Part shown: positions 1 to 7,809 of the stretch, one piece after another
Layout of the letters: every line of letters starts with the position of its first letter
Numbering within the stretch: position 1 is the stretch's first letter
Origin: Flavobacterium sp.
Lineage (GTDB): Bacteria > Bacteroidota > Bacteroidia > Flavobacteriales > Flavobacteriaceae
Direction of reading: 5' to 3'
Length of the DNA stretch: 52,757 bases
NCBI RefSeq assembly: GCF_027531705.1
Contig: NZ_JAPZSP010000045.1
Coordinates: 1-52,757, forward strand
Notes under the pieces: generated by a model
The model's input: the letters and a program-made list of their open reading frames with translations, nothing else
Told to the model about the DNA's origin: nothing
Databases searched by the model: none
Position numbers and translations under genes: made by a program

Positions 1-34
1 GGTTTAGCATGAGTTTCTTTTGAAAATAGATCCC

Positions 35-180
35 AATAGCCGTGATTGTAGTGGAAATCCTTGCCCAAATTTGGCTTATTTTTCTCGTTTTTGAAAGAGC
101 GACCAACGCAAGCTCCTTGCAAAACGTAGAAAAATTGCCAAATTTGGGCAAGATTGCAACGAAAAGCGCGATGAGCTTCT
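35..180 (+). repeat. Dispersed flavobacterial repeat, copy 1 (diverged)
   Basis: The gap before the first gene holds a degenerate copy of an element seen twice more in this window (5069-5180 and 24052-24134). The left end reads like AATAGCC-GTGATTGTAG and the right end like GCGCGATGAGCTTCT, corresponding to the TAGCCCCGAT and AGCGGG...GCTCC ends of the other copies. Inside it is a perfect 16-bp inverted repeat, CTTGCCCAAATTTGGC at 60-75 and its reverse complement at 137-152, so a transcript could fold into a long stem. It contains no open reading frame. Assignment to the family rests on end similarity read by eye. Confidence 0.55.
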
Positions 181-187
181 AGAAAAA

Positions 188-865
188 CTACTTATTAATT
201 TTTACAGCGAGTTGTTGCCAATGCTCGTATAATTCGTCGTAATCGACTGGATTGGCTGGTGGTTGGTTTACTAATCTACCTGAATTGAAGGCACGATACA
301 AGATACTTTCGATAAGAAAATCTTCGTTGACTTGATACGGAGCGTATTTGGTTTTAAGATTTATATCGAATAATCTAGCAGTATTGTTAGACCAAAATGC
401 TTTCCAGCCACTTTTATAGTCTTTAATAAGTGAATAAGTTGTAAAGCCTGTTTGACGGTGAATTAGCTTAACCAAAATTTGGCCTTGCTTGCGAGAAAGT
501 TTTTTGAGTTGGGCTTCAAATTCGTTTTCCATGTAGTCTTCTACGATTTTGAAATACTTTCTTTTCTCTTTTTCTGTTTTCAGTTTATCCATATTCTTTT
601 TGAGTATGGTTAGTCTTTCAGATGCGATTTTGGCATAAGGATATGTTTTGTAAACTCTATTCCTTAATAATAAATATTGCTTTTTTGCTTCGGGATCGAG
701 TTTCTCCTTATATACAAGTATTTCTTCTAACTGAATTGGTTCGTTAGAAAGTGTATCTATATCTTTGAGATCGTAACCCATTTTGGTTGTATCTTTCTCG
801 ATAACTTGGGCGTTAACCGTAAAAGAAACAACTAAACAAAAAACAAAATACTTTAGCGAATTCAT
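188..865 (-). CDS. DUF4294 domain-containing secreted protein
   Basis: A 225-residue exported protein of the DUF4294 family, which is widespread in Flavobacteriaceae and has no known function. The ATG at 865 opens a short signal peptide (SLKYFVFCLVVSFTVNAQ). An upstream in-frame ATG at 886 is less likely, because the best -7 element (TAATTTTG, 884-891 on the minus strand) would place the transcription start downstream of it. The mature part is charged and helical (residues about 50-135) and ends in a conserved YDELYEHWQQL-type tail. It is transcribed divergently from the M42 peptidase gene. The family call comes from recognition of the sequence pattern; the role is unknown. Confidence 0.8.
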   Translation of the reverse strand: MNSLKYFVFCLVVSFTVNAQVIEKDTTKMGYDLKDIDTLSNEPIQLEEILVYKEKLDPEAKKQYLLLRNRVYKTYPYAKIASERLTILKKNMDKLKTEKEKRKYFKIVEDYMENEFEAQLKKLSRKQGQILVKLIHRQTGFTTYSLIKDYKSGWKAFWSNNTARLFDINLKTKYAPYQVNEDFLIESILYRAFNSGRLVNQPPANPVDYDELYEHWQQLAVKINK

Positions 866-883
866 AAACTTGTAATTATTTTC

Positions 884-891
884 CAAAATTA
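884..891 (-). promoter_or_regulatory. Candidate -7 element for the DUF4294 gene
   Basis: TAATTTTG on the minus strand matches the Bacteroidota -7 consensus TAnnTTTG. No TTTG lies 19 nt upstream, so only half of the promoter is convincing. Its position favours translation from 865 rather than 886. Confidence 0.4.
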
Positions 892-947
892 TACAATATA
901 TATAACAAGTGTAATGCCAAATTTATATTTTAGCAAAAAAAAATATT

Positions 948-2036
948 ATGGCAACAAAATCAATACTTACAAAATCATCCATTTCATTTTTAGAAAAATA
1001 TTTGAACAATGCTTCACCAACAGGATATGAGAGTGAAGGGCAAAAACTTTGGATGGATTATCTAAAACCCTATGTTGATACTTTTATAACCGACACATAC
1101 GGAAGTGCCGTTGGAATTATAAACCCAGATGCGCCTTTTAAAGTAGTAATTGAAGGACATTCGGATGAAATTTCATGGTATGTAAACTACATTACTGATA
1201 ACGGACTAATATATGTTATAAGAAATGGTGGTTCTGACCATCAAATTGCGCCTTCTAAACGCGTTAATATTCACACTAAAAACGGAATTGTAAAAGGTGT
1301 TTTCGGTTGGCCAGCGATTCACACTCGTGGACGTGGAAAAGAAGAAGCAGCTACACAGTTCAATATTTTTATAGATTGCGGTTGTGAAACCAAAGAACAG
1401 GTTGAAAAACTGGGAATTCATGTAGGTTGCGTCATTACCTATCCTGATGAATTTATGATTTTGAATAAAGATAAATTTGTTTGCAGAGCCATTGATAACA
1501 GAATGGGCGGATTTATGATTGCTGAAGTTGCCCGTTTGCTGAAAGAAAACAAGCAGAAATTACCTTTTGGATTATATATTGTTAACTCTGTTCAGGAAGA
1601 AATTGGGCTTAGAGGTGCCGAAATGATTACGCAAACTATCAAACCAAATGTTGCCATAGTAACCGATGTTTGTCATGACACCACTACTCCAATGATTGAT
1701 AAGAAAATTGAAGGCGAATTGCAAATGGGAAAAGGTCCAGTTATTGCTTATGCACCAGCTGTTCAGAATAAACTTAGAGAACTAATTGTGGACACGGCAG
1801 AGAAAAACAAAATTCCGTTTCAACGTCATGCTACTTCTCGTGTTACAGGTACCGACACTGATGCTTTTGCTTATAGTAACGGTGGCGTTGCTTCTGCATT
1901 AATTTCATTACCATTACGTTATATGCACACTACGGTAGAAATGGTTCATAGAGATGATGTAGAAAACGTAATCAAATTGATTTATGAAAGTTTGTTACAA
2001 ATAGAAAACAATCATAGTTTTTCTTATTTTAAATAA
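948..2036 (+). CDS. M42 family metallopeptidase (glutamyl/aminoacyl aminopeptidase type)
   Basis: A 362-residue cytoplasmic di-zinc aminopeptidase of family M42 (PepA/TET/endoglucanase M type), which trims peptides from the N-terminus. The metal ligands and catalytic acid sit where the family has them: H71 and D73 in GHSDE, bridging D183 in AIDNRMGG, the catalytic pair E217-E218 in VQEEIGLRGA, D240 in VTDVCHD and H327 in RYMHTTVEMVH. GTDTDA at 301-306 is also characteristic. The length is normal for the family. The start is fixed by an ATG 15 nt after TATTTTAGC (926-934), a variant -7 box. The gene is monocistronic and is followed by a strong terminator. Confidence 0.92.
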   Translation: MATKSILTKSSISFLEKYLNNASPTGYESEGQKLWMDYLKPYVDTFITDTYGSAVGIINPDAPFKVVIEGHSDEISWYVNYITDNGLIYVIRNGGSDHQIAPSKRVNIHTKNGIVKGVFGWPAIHTRGRGKEEAATQFNIFIDCGCETKEQVEKLGIHVGCVITYPDEFMILNKDKFVCRAIDNRMGGFMIAEVARLLKENKQKLPFGLYIVNSVQEEIGLRGAEMITQTIKPNVAIVTDVCHDTTTPMIDKKIEGELQMGKGPVIAYAPAVQNKLRELIVDTAEKNKIPFQRHATSRVTGTDTDAFAYSNGGVASALISLPLRYMHTTVEMVHRDDVENVIKLIYESLLQIENNHSFSYFK

Positions 2037-2059
2037 GCTTAAAGAATTTATATTACATC

Positions 2060-2090
2060 AAAATCCAGATTAATCGTCTGGATTTTTTAT
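2060..2090 (+). terminator. Rho-independent terminator after the M42 peptidase gene
   Basis: Perfect 10-bp stem AAAATCCAGA (2060-2069) / TCTGGATTTT (2077-2086) with a 7-nt loop, followed by T-rich sequence. It lies 24 nt after the peptidase stop codon. Confidence 0.85.
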
Positions 2091-2115
2091 TTTTATAAAG
2101 AATATTTTCAAAAAC

Positions 2116-2141
2116 TGTAACATTCTAAAAACTCAACTGTC
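2116..2141 (+). promoter_or_regulatory. Candidate ECF-type autoregulatory promoter
   Basis: TGTAAC (2116-2121) and GTC (2139-2141) are 17 nt apart, which is the -35/-10 pattern typical of ECF sigma factors, and they lie 28 nt before the sigma gene start. No TAnnTTTG housekeeping box is seen here. This suggests that the sigma factor drives its own operon; it is inferred from spacing only. Confidence 0.45.
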
Positions 2142-2169
2142 TTTTATATAGATTAACTAACCAAAACGT

Positions 2170-2715
2170 TTGAAAAACCAAGAAGTAGATATTGCCATTC
2201 TTCTCAATCTGTGCAAAGAGAACAATGAAAAAGCGCAACTAACAATTTATAATAAATATTATAAAGCAATGTTTAATGTAGCTTTCAGAATTGTTAATGA
2301 TTATGCATTGGCAGAAGATATTATGCAAGAAAGTTTCTTGAAAGCGTTTACCAAATTAGATTCGTATAGCGGAAAAGTAACATTTGGTGCTTGGTTGAAA
2401 AAAATTGTAGTAAACAATAGTATTGATGAATATAAAAAAGTATCAAAACATCAAATAGAAAGACTTGATGAGAATACTGAAGTTATTGATGATAGTAATG
2501 ACAATGGCATTTCATATAATGAACTAAAAGCTGAATCAGTTTTAAAAACCATTCAAAGCTTGAAACCCAATTACAAAATTATTTTAACCTTATTTTTTAT
2601 TGAAGGTTATGATTTAGAAGAAATTACACAAATACTAAATATAAGTTACGAAAACTGCCGAACGATGATGAGCAGAGCAAAAGAAAGTTTGAGAACAAAA
2701 TTAAATGCCTTATGA
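2170..2715 (+). CDS. ECF RNA polymerase sigma factor
   Basis: A 181-residue sigma-70 family ECF factor that directs RNA polymerase to a small stress regulon. Region 2 spans about residues 25-95, with the core-binding/-10 signature DYALAEDIMQESFLKAF and FGAWLKKIVVNNSIDEYKK. Region 4 (about 125-178) carries the helix-turn-helix DLEEITQILNISYENC. The first codon is TTG (2170); no ATG is available near it. The stop overlaps the start of the next gene (ATGA), so the two are translationally coupled. The operon continues with an anti-sigma-like membrane protein and two surface-type proteins, which are the probable regulators and targets. Confidence 0.92.
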   Translation: MKNQEVDIAILLNLCKENNEKAQLTIYNKYYKAMFNVAFRIVNDYALAEDIMQESFLKAFTKLDSYSGKVTFGAWLKKIVVNNSIDEYKKVSKHQIERLDENTEVIDDSNDNGISYNELKAESVLKTIQSLKPNYKIILTLFFIEGYDLEEITQILNISYENCRTMMSRAKESLRTKLNAL

Positions 2716-3242
2716 GTGCCAACGATAAAATAAACGATTTATTTAAAAATCAAGACAATTGGGATTTTGAAATACCCAATCAAGGTCATGATAAGCGATT
2801 TTTGGATAAACTAAAAAATAAACAGCCTAAGAAAAAAAGAAATTGGATTCCTTTATCTATTGCGGCTTCGCTCCTATTTGGCTTTGGGTTTTTATATCTG
2901 AATTACACATCAGAAAAGAAACAAGTAATATCTTTTTCGCCTCAAGTACAAGAAACACACGATTATTTTTCATCTGTAATCAATGCCGAACTTGAAACTC
3001 TTAAGAAAAAAGAAACACCGCAAAGTAAAGCACTTATAAATGATGCCATGAAACAAATGGAAGCATTAGAAAAAGATTATGAAAATTTAAAAGGCGAAAT
3101 TATCAAAAATGGCGAAAACAAACAGATTATTTATGCCATGATTACCAATATGGAAACTCGAATTTCCTTTATAAAATCAGTATTAGACCAAGTTGATACT
3201 ATTAATAATTTAAAAATTGAAGCAAATGAAAACCATAGTTAA
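2712..3242 (+). CDS. Probable anti-sigma factor, single-pass membrane protein
   Basis: A 176-residue protein with a cytoplasmic N-terminal part of about 45 residues, a basic KKKR stretch, one transmembrane helix (about 46-65) and an extracytoplasmic helical, probably coiled-coil, domain. This is the topology of anti-sigma factors, and it overlaps the sigma gene by 4 nt. No named domain is recognisable, so the role rests on topology and context. It overlaps the next gene by 17 nt. Confidence 0.65.
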   Translation: MSANDKINDLFKNQDNWDFEIPNQGHDKRFLDKLKNKQPKKKRNWIPLSIAASLLFGFGFLYLNYTSEKKQVISFSPQVQETHDYFSSVINAELETLKKKETPQSKALINDAMKQMEALEKDYENLKGEIIKNGENKQIIYAMITNMETRISFIKSVLDQVDTINNLKIEANENHS

Positions 3243-4281
3243 AATAGTATTTATAATTATTTTATTTCCAATACTTTCTTTTGGATTTAATGACGATAAT
3301 CATGCTTACAATAAAGAAAAAACTATTTCAAAAACCTACGCTGTCAACGATGATGCGCAAGTTAACATAACCAATTCGTACGGAAATGTAAACGTCTATT
3401 TATGGGATGAAAACAAAATTTCAATTCAAGTAAACATTAAAGTGTCGGGCAATAACGAGAAGAAAATCAATGAAAGACTAAATACAATTGACGTTGATTT
3501 TGCTGCCACTGCAAGCAAAGTTTCTGCTAAGACAATCTTTACAACCAAAGAATGGAAAAGTAGCAATATAAGTTACGAAATAAATTATACCGTGAAAATT
3601 CCAAGAAACGGAAGCATTGATTTAACTAATAAATACGGAAATATTACAGTAGAAAAATTAAACGGAAGTTCAGATATAACATGCCATTATGGAAGCATTA
3701 TTCTTGGGCAATTTAACAACAAAACGAACAATATAAGCATTGCCTATTCCTCAAATTCATCTATAAATTCTATTGACAAGTTGAATTTAGAAAGCCAATA
3801 TTCTGATGTTGATTTTCAAAAAGTGAACCATATAAATATTGATGGAAATTATAATACTTTCAATTTTCAAAACGTTGGCGGATTGAATTTGTCTTCTAAT
3901 TATACCAAAGTCAAAGCAAGTTCTATTCAAAAAATAGCTATTGACGGAAACTACCTAACATTAAAACTGGGCGAAATTGGAAACGCCATCAACATAAGTT
4001 CAAATTATAGTGATATTCAATTTTCAGTTTCAAATAAAACGGATGCTATTGCGATAAATGGAAATTACACCAATTCAAAAATAACTTGCAGCTCTGATTT
4101 TGCATTCAATTTTGATATAAATCTTAGTTATGGCTCTTTCAAAGAAGACTTAGATTTGAAATACACTCAAAAATCAGAAAAAAACACATCAAAAGCCTAT
4201 TCGGGTTATCATATTAGTCAAGGAAAAGCAACAATGAAAATTTCAACCAATTACGGAAGCGTTCAACTTTTAACTAAATAA
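3226..4281 (+). CDS. DUF4097-like beta-helix protein, secreted
   Basis: A 351-residue exported protein. The start is taken as ATG 3226, which gives a clean signal peptide (MKTIVKIVFIIILFPILSFG); a TTG nine bases upstream is less likely. The mature protein is a ladder of short strand repeats of the type NSYGNV / NKYGNI / CHYGSI / SSNYSDIQ / NYGSV, typical of DUF4097/adhesin-like right-handed beta-solenoids. It is the third gene of the ECF operon and partly overlaps the anti-sigma-like gene. Its function is unknown; it is probably periplasmic or surface exposed. Confidence 0.72.
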   Translation: MKTIVKIVFIIILFPILSFGFNDDNHAYNKEKTISKTYAVNDDAQVNITNSYGNVNVYLWDENKISIQVNIKVSGNNEKKINERLNTIDVDFAATASKVSAKTIFTTKEWKSSNISYEINYTVKIPRNGSIDLTNKYGNITVEKLNGSSDITCHYGSIILGQFNNKTNNISIAYSSNSSINSIDKLNLESQYSDVDFQKVNHINIDGNYNTFNFQNVGGLNLSSNYTKVKASSIQKIAIDGNYLTLKLGEIGNAINISSNYSDIQFSVSNKTDAIAINGNYTNSKITCSSDFAFNFDINLSYGSFKEDLDLKYTQKSEKNTSKAYSGYHISQGKATMKISTNYGSVQLLTK

Positions 4282-4285
4282 AAAC

Positions 4286-5005
4286 ATGAAGAAACTAGTA
4301 TTATTATCAGTATTTATGAGTATTTCACTAGCAAATGCTCAAAACTGGAAAGGTGAAAAAATCAAAGGAAACGGTGTTCAAACGACCATTACCAGAACGA
4401 CCGAATCGTATGATGAAATCTCAGCAGGCGGATCTTTTAAAGTTGAATTAGTAGCAGGAAAAGAAGGTACTATCACAATTTCTGGTGATGAAAATATTAT
4501 AAGTCACATTGTTACTGAAGTCAATGGTTCAAAGCTCAAAATTGGTTTTGAAAAGAATAAAAACTATTCTTATCATTCTGACATTGTAATTACTGTTCCT
4601 TTTGAAGAAATTAGTGCCGTTTCTTTTGCTGGTTCTGGAGAAATTGTAACTAAAGATACTATAACTGCAAACAATTTTGAAGCCAACTTAACAGGTTCTG
4701 GCGATGGAGATATCACAGTCAACACTAAAAAATTAACAACATCTCTTACTGGTTCAGGCGATTTGAAGATTTCGGGAACTACGGAAGAATTAGAAGCTAA
4801 AGTAGCAGGTTCAGGTGACTTAAGTTGCTCAAAACTTACGGCTCAAAACGCCGATGTTTCGGTAGCCGGTTCGGGCGACTTAAAAGTAAATTGCATCAAC
4901 AAACTAAAAGCTACTGTAGCTGGCAGCGGAAATATTCATTACAAATCAAAACCAGCAACCATCGATTCAAAAGTATCAGGTTCTGGCGATATTACAAGTT
5001 ATTAA
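4286..5005 (+). CDS. Head GIN domain-containing protein (DUF2807)
   Basis: A 239-residue exported protein with signal peptide MKKLVLLSVFMSISLANAQ. The body is the DUF2807 'putative auto-transporter adhesin, head GIN' beta-solenoid, visible as repeated GSGDL/GSGEI/GSGNI turns (for example FAGSGEIV, LTGSGDG, VAGSGDL, VSGSGDI). It starts 4 nt after the preceding gene and closes the ECF sigma operon. Pairing of head-GIN and DUF4097 proteins with sigma/anti-sigma genes suggests an envelope-stress output module; this is inference from gene order. Confidence 0.85.
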   Translation: MKKLVLLSVFMSISLANAQNWKGEKIKGNGVQTTITRTTESYDEISAGGSFKVELVAGKEGTITISGDENIISHIVTEVNGSKLKIGFEKNKNYSYHSDIVITVPFEEISAVSFAGSGEIVTKDTITANNFEANLTGSGDGDITVNTKKLTTSLTGSGDLKISGTTEELEAKVAGSGDLSCSKLTAQNADVSVAGSGDLKVNCINKLKATVAGSGNIHYKSKPATIDSKVSGSGDITSY

Positions 5006-5024
5006 TTGCGTTAGTTTTTAAACC

Positions 5025-5063
5025 AAAACGTCCCAAAACTTAGTTGATTTGGGACGTTTTTTA
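5025..5063 (+). terminator. Terminator of the ECF sigma operon
   Basis: Perfect 13-bp stem AAAACGTCCCAAA (5025-5037) / TTTGGGACGTTTT (5048-5060) with a 10-nt loop and a T tract, 20 nt after the head-GIN stop. Confidence 0.9.
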
Positions 5064-5068
5064 TATTT

Positions 5069-5180
5069 GGAGCGATTGGTTCGGGCATTTTAGGAATCGT
5101 AATTCCCGCTTTCCGAAGTAGTGCCAACTTGTTAAAGAAACAAGTCGGCAGCTACTTTCTCCAATCGGGGCTAGTTAGCC
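5069..5180 (-). repeat. Dispersed flavobacterial repeat, copy 2
   Basis: Read on the minus strand it begins ACTAGCCCCGATTGGAGAA and ends with AGCGGGAATTACGATTCC, CCCGAACCAATCGCTCC. The centre holds a hairpin with arms ACTTGTT (5127-5133) and AACAAGT (5139-5145), extended by TGCC/GGCA. It fills the gap between the convergent operon end and purC. The ends match the copy at 24052-24134. Confidence 0.65.
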
Positions 5181-5189
5181 AACCATTTT

Positions 5190-6140
5190 CTATAAATTTT
5201 TCAAATAAGAAACAACATTCGCTTCTATTCGTTCATTAATATTGGTAATATCAGCTTTTACGAATTTTTCACCCAAAATATTCTCATAAAGTTCAATATA
5301 TCGCTCCGAAACCGATTCAATATAATCATCAGTCATATCTGGAATTTGTTGACCATCTTTACCTTGAAAACCGTTTTCTATCAACCAACGACGTACAAAT
5401 TCTTTAGATAATTGTTTTTGTTCTTCATTATTATTTTGTCTTTCCTGATAACCATCGGCATAAAAATAACGAGAAGAATCAGGTGTGTGAATCTCGTCAA
5501 TCAATACAATTTTACCATCTTTGGTTTTACCAAATTCATATTTGGTATCTACCAAAATCAATCCTCTAGAAGCTGCAATTTCAGTTCCACGTTGGTATAA
5601 AGCTCTAGTGTATTTTTCTAAAATTAAATAATCTTCTTCGCTTACAATTCCTTTTTCCAAAATAGCTTCACGCGAAATATCTTCATCATGCGAACCATTA
5701 TCAGCTTTGGTAGTTGGTGTAATTATTGGTGTTGGAAATTTATCATTTTCTTTTAATCCTTCGGTCATTTCAACACCGCAAAGCATTCTTTTTCCTATAG
5801 CATATTCGCGAGCAGCATGTCCCGAAACATATCCACGAATTACCATTTCAACTTTAAATGGCTCGCATAAATGACCAACTGCCACATTTGGATCTGGTGT
5901 TGCAATTAACCAATTGGGAACAATATCTTCGGTAAGTTGCATGAACTTAGTCGCAATTTGATTCAGAATTTGACCTTTGTACGGAATTCCTTTTGGCATC
6001 ACTACGTCAAAAGCCGATAATCTGTCGGTTGCAACCATTACCAAAAGTTGGTCGTTTATATTGTAAACTTCACGAACCTTGCCTCGATAAACAGATTTTT
6101 GATTGGGAAAATTAAAATTAGTAGTAGTTATTGTATTCAT
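5190..6140 (-). CDS. purC: Phosphoribosylaminoimidazole-succinocarboxamide synthase
   Basis: A 316-residue cytosolic enzyme that joins CAIR and aspartate with ATP in de novo purine synthesis (SAICAR synthase). Visible signatures are the N-terminal [10 protein letters not shown] nucleotide loop (about 18-28), ATDRLSAFD (37-45), [10 protein letters not shown] (100-109), [11 protein letters not shown] (194-204) and [12 protein letters not shown] (214-225). The length fits the single-domain long bacterial/eukaryotic-like form. A -7 box (TATTTTTG, 6163-6170 minus) lies just upstream. The gene stands alone, away from other pur genes. Confidence 0.97.
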   Translation of the reverse strand: MNTITTTNFNFPNQKSVYRGKVREVYNINDQLLVMVATDRLSAFDVVMPKGIPYKGQILNQIATKFMQLTEDIVPNWLIATPDPNVAVGHLCEPFKVEMVIRGYVSGHAAREYAIGKRMLCGVEMTEGLKENDKFPTPIITPTTKADNGSHDEDISREAILEKGIVSEEDYLILEKYTRALYQRGTEIAASRGLILVDTKYEFGKTKDGKIVLIDEIHTPDSSRYFYADGYQERQNNNEEQKQLSKEFVRRWLIENGFQGKDGQQIPDMTDDYIESVSERYIELYENILGEKFVKADITNINERIEANVVSYLKNL

Positions 6141-6162
6141 TAGATAGTGTGTTGTTGTTTTG

Positions 6163-6170
6163 CAAAAATA
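6163..6170 (-). promoter_or_regulatory. -7 element of the purC promoter
   Basis: TATTTTTG on the minus strand fits TAnnTTTG and predicts a transcription start about 16 nt before the purC ATG. A TTTG lies only 14 nt upstream rather than 19, so the -33 element is unclear. Confidence 0.45.
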
Positions 6171-6199
6171 GTTTCTTTTACACTCAAATACAATTATTT

Positions 6200-7018
6200 T
6201 TACTTCTTTAAAACCTTTTTCCTTATCACAAAATTAAATGCTCTATAACCTAAAAATCTTCGCAAATATTTCATCAAATTAGCATCAAATCCAATAGTAT
6301 ATTTTCTAAAACTTTTATTTGGATTTTCTGAAATAGTATATAGTTTCTTAACAATACTTGCTGTCAAATCTTGGTTTTTACAAGTTTTTTTGTTCAAAAT
6401 ATCCGTTATTTTTTTCATCATTGCATTATAGGAAGCAATAGAAGTAGGTTCACATTTGGTAACATTTTTCTGAAAATTGGTTGGTGCATTTCCAAATTGA
6501 ACGGTACAAACGCTTATATTGAAATCCATCAATTCATACGCCATACACTCTGAAAAACTTTCAATTGCTTGCTTAGTTGAATGGTAAAAACTCCCTAAAG
6601 GCAAATTTACCAATCCTGCAATAGAAGAAATATTGATAAACTGACCTTTATTTTGTTCTCTAAAATGCGGTATAAAAGCGCGACAAACTTTAACAACACC
6701 AAGCCAGTTAACATCTACAATTGAATCGATTTTGGTGTCTTCAGAAAGTTCTACAAAACTTCTATATCCAACACCTGCATTATTAATAATGACATCAATT
6801 GATTTATAATCGTTTAAAATAGCAGTTTTTGCTTTCTCAATGCTTTCTGATGAAGTAACGTTAAGCTTGTAACATTTTACATTCGGAATGTCTTTATAAA
6901 CAATAGCCTCGTCTATTGAAATCATTGTGGCTATAACATTCCATCCTTTTTGAGCAAAATAGTTAGCTGTTGCGGCACCTAATCCGCCAGCAGCACCAGT
7001 AATTAGTATAGTTTTAAT
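6200..7018 (-). CDS. SDR family oxidoreductase with apparent ATT start
   Basis: A short-chain dehydrogenase/reductase of 272 residues if read from ATT at 7018. The classical NAD(P)-binding glycine motif TGAAGGLG (residues 7-14) lies upstream of the first in-frame ATG (6925), so that ATG would give a headless protein. From ATT the protein also has NNAG (79-82), catalytic S131/132 and YHSTK (Y145, K149). Between the in-frame stop upstream and 6925 there is no ATG, GTG or TTG; ATT-AAA-ACT sits exactly where ATG-AAA-ACT is expected. A perfect promoter lies 40 nt upstream. Either ATT is used, or the start codon was lost recently, or the base is a sequencing error. The substrate is unknown. Confidence 0.75.
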   Translation of the reverse strand: MKTILITGAAGGLGAATANYFAQKGWNVIATMISIDEAIVYKDIPNVKCYKLNVTSSESIEKAKTAILNDYKSIDVIINNAGVGYRSFVELSEDTKIDSIVDVNWLGVVKVCRAFIPHFREQNKGQFINISSIAGLVNLPLGSFYHSTKQAIESFSECMAYELMDFNISVCTVQFGNAPTNFQKNVTKCEPTSIASYNAMMKKITDILNKKTCKNQDLTASIVKKLYTISENPNKSFRKYTIGFDANLMKYLRRFLGYRAFNFVIRKKVLKK

Positions 7019-7057
7019 CGTAAAGAGTTTAAAAGTTTATTGTTAACTAAATTTTAA

Positions 7058-7088
7058 CAAATATATACTTTTGCTAGAAAAATACAAA
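7058..7088 (-). promoter_or_regulatory. Promoter of the SDR gene
   Basis: On the minus strand TTTG (7088-7085) is followed after exactly 19 nt by TATATTTG (7065-7058), a full match to the Bacteroidota housekeeping consensus. Transcription would start near 7051, giving a leader of about 33 nt before ATT 7018. Confidence 0.8.
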
Positions 7089-7151
7089 CAAACTAAAAAA
7101 GCTTTTACAAATAAATTAAATAGAATGTTTAAGAAACAGTCTGAATTACTT

Positions 7152-7331
7152 TCAATACTTTTTTAGTTCAGGTTTATCAATCGAATAAGACTTTAGCCAA
7201 AACACTAATTACAAAAACTTCAAAACGAAATAAATTTTCAAGTCCTTTATCTACTTCTTTTTTTAATAATATCGAATCATTAGCAGCTTTTTCCAAAACT
7301 GATTTTATATAAAATAGTTAATTATAGGCAT
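7152..7331 (-). pseudogene. Decayed third copy of the small IYDYTK-type protein gene
   Basis: On the minus strand ATG CCT ATA ATT AAC TAT (from 7331) resembles the start of the two intact paralogues. It goes out of frame after a 1-nt loss and continues as KSVLEKAANDSILLKKEVDK..., which aligns with KSVLERVSFDAILFCKELDK of the 65-residue paralogue. It reaches a stop, and a second frame then reads DKPELKKY before TGA (7154-7152), matching EKPELRQC. With both frameshifts corrected the length equals the intact genes. It explains most of the 354-bp gap between the SDR gene and its neighbour. Confidence 0.75.
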
Positions 7332-7372
7332 ATGATGAAAGGTTAGAAAGTCAGTTTAATATGAAAAAAATA

Positions 7373-7585
7373 TTATTGAAAGAAAGATTCCTTTTCAATA
7401 TCATTTAAACACCTTTCTAGCTCAGGCTTATTGGTCGTATAATAAAGAAGCCAATTCTTAAGCTGATCAACTTCATAAGGCAAAAGGTTTCTCACTCCTT
7501 TTTTCAATTCTTTTTTAAAGAGATTTGGGTCAAAGCTTACACTCTCAAGAGTTGATTTAGTGTAATCGTAAATCATTCTAGGCAT
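7373..7585 (-). CDS. Small conserved protein, paralogue A (70 aa)
   Basis: A 70-residue soluble protein beginning MPRMIYDYTKSTLESVSFD. It shares the pattern IYDYTKS-LE-VSFD--LF-KEL-K-VR-LLPYEV-QL--WLL--T--KPEL--CL with the protein encoded at 7810-8007. The predicted fold is all helical. I do not recognise a named domain; small proteins of this kind occur in flavobacteria without assigned function. There is no signal peptide or metal motif. Its neighbours are the decayed copy downstream and the second intact copy upstream, all on the same strand, which indicates local duplication. Confidence 0.7.
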   Translation of the reverse strand: MPRMIYDYTKSTLESVSFDPNLFKKELKKGVRNLLPYEVDQLKNWLLYYTTNKPELERCLNDIEKESFFQ

Positions 7586-7777
7586 AAAATTTTAGATTAA
7601 GGTTAAGTTTTTAGTCAATTTGGGGGAAAGACTTAAGTAAAATTAAACTCTTTTTTTGAAACAACCAAATAAAAAATTGATTTTTTACCGATTAAAAGCA
7701 GAATAAATCGATTATATGAGCTTTTAAATTAATATTGTAGTATTTGTATTTCAATTAATAATTTAAATAATTAGCAT

Positions 7778-7805
7778 AAAAAAAGGAACCGTTTAAGTTC
7801 CTTTT
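7778..7805 (-). terminator. Terminator of the 65-aa paralogue gene
   Basis: Read on the minus strand, the stem AAAAGGAAC (7805-7797) / GTTCCTTTT (7789-7781) with a 7-nt loop is followed by a run of T. It begins just after the gene's stop codon, so the two paralogues are separate transcription units. Confidence 0.8.
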
Positions 7806-7809
7806 AGTT

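Noticed and set aside
6371..6553. Short plus-strand frame inside the SDR gene
   Set aside because: It is the complement of conserved SDR coding sequence and has no own signals.
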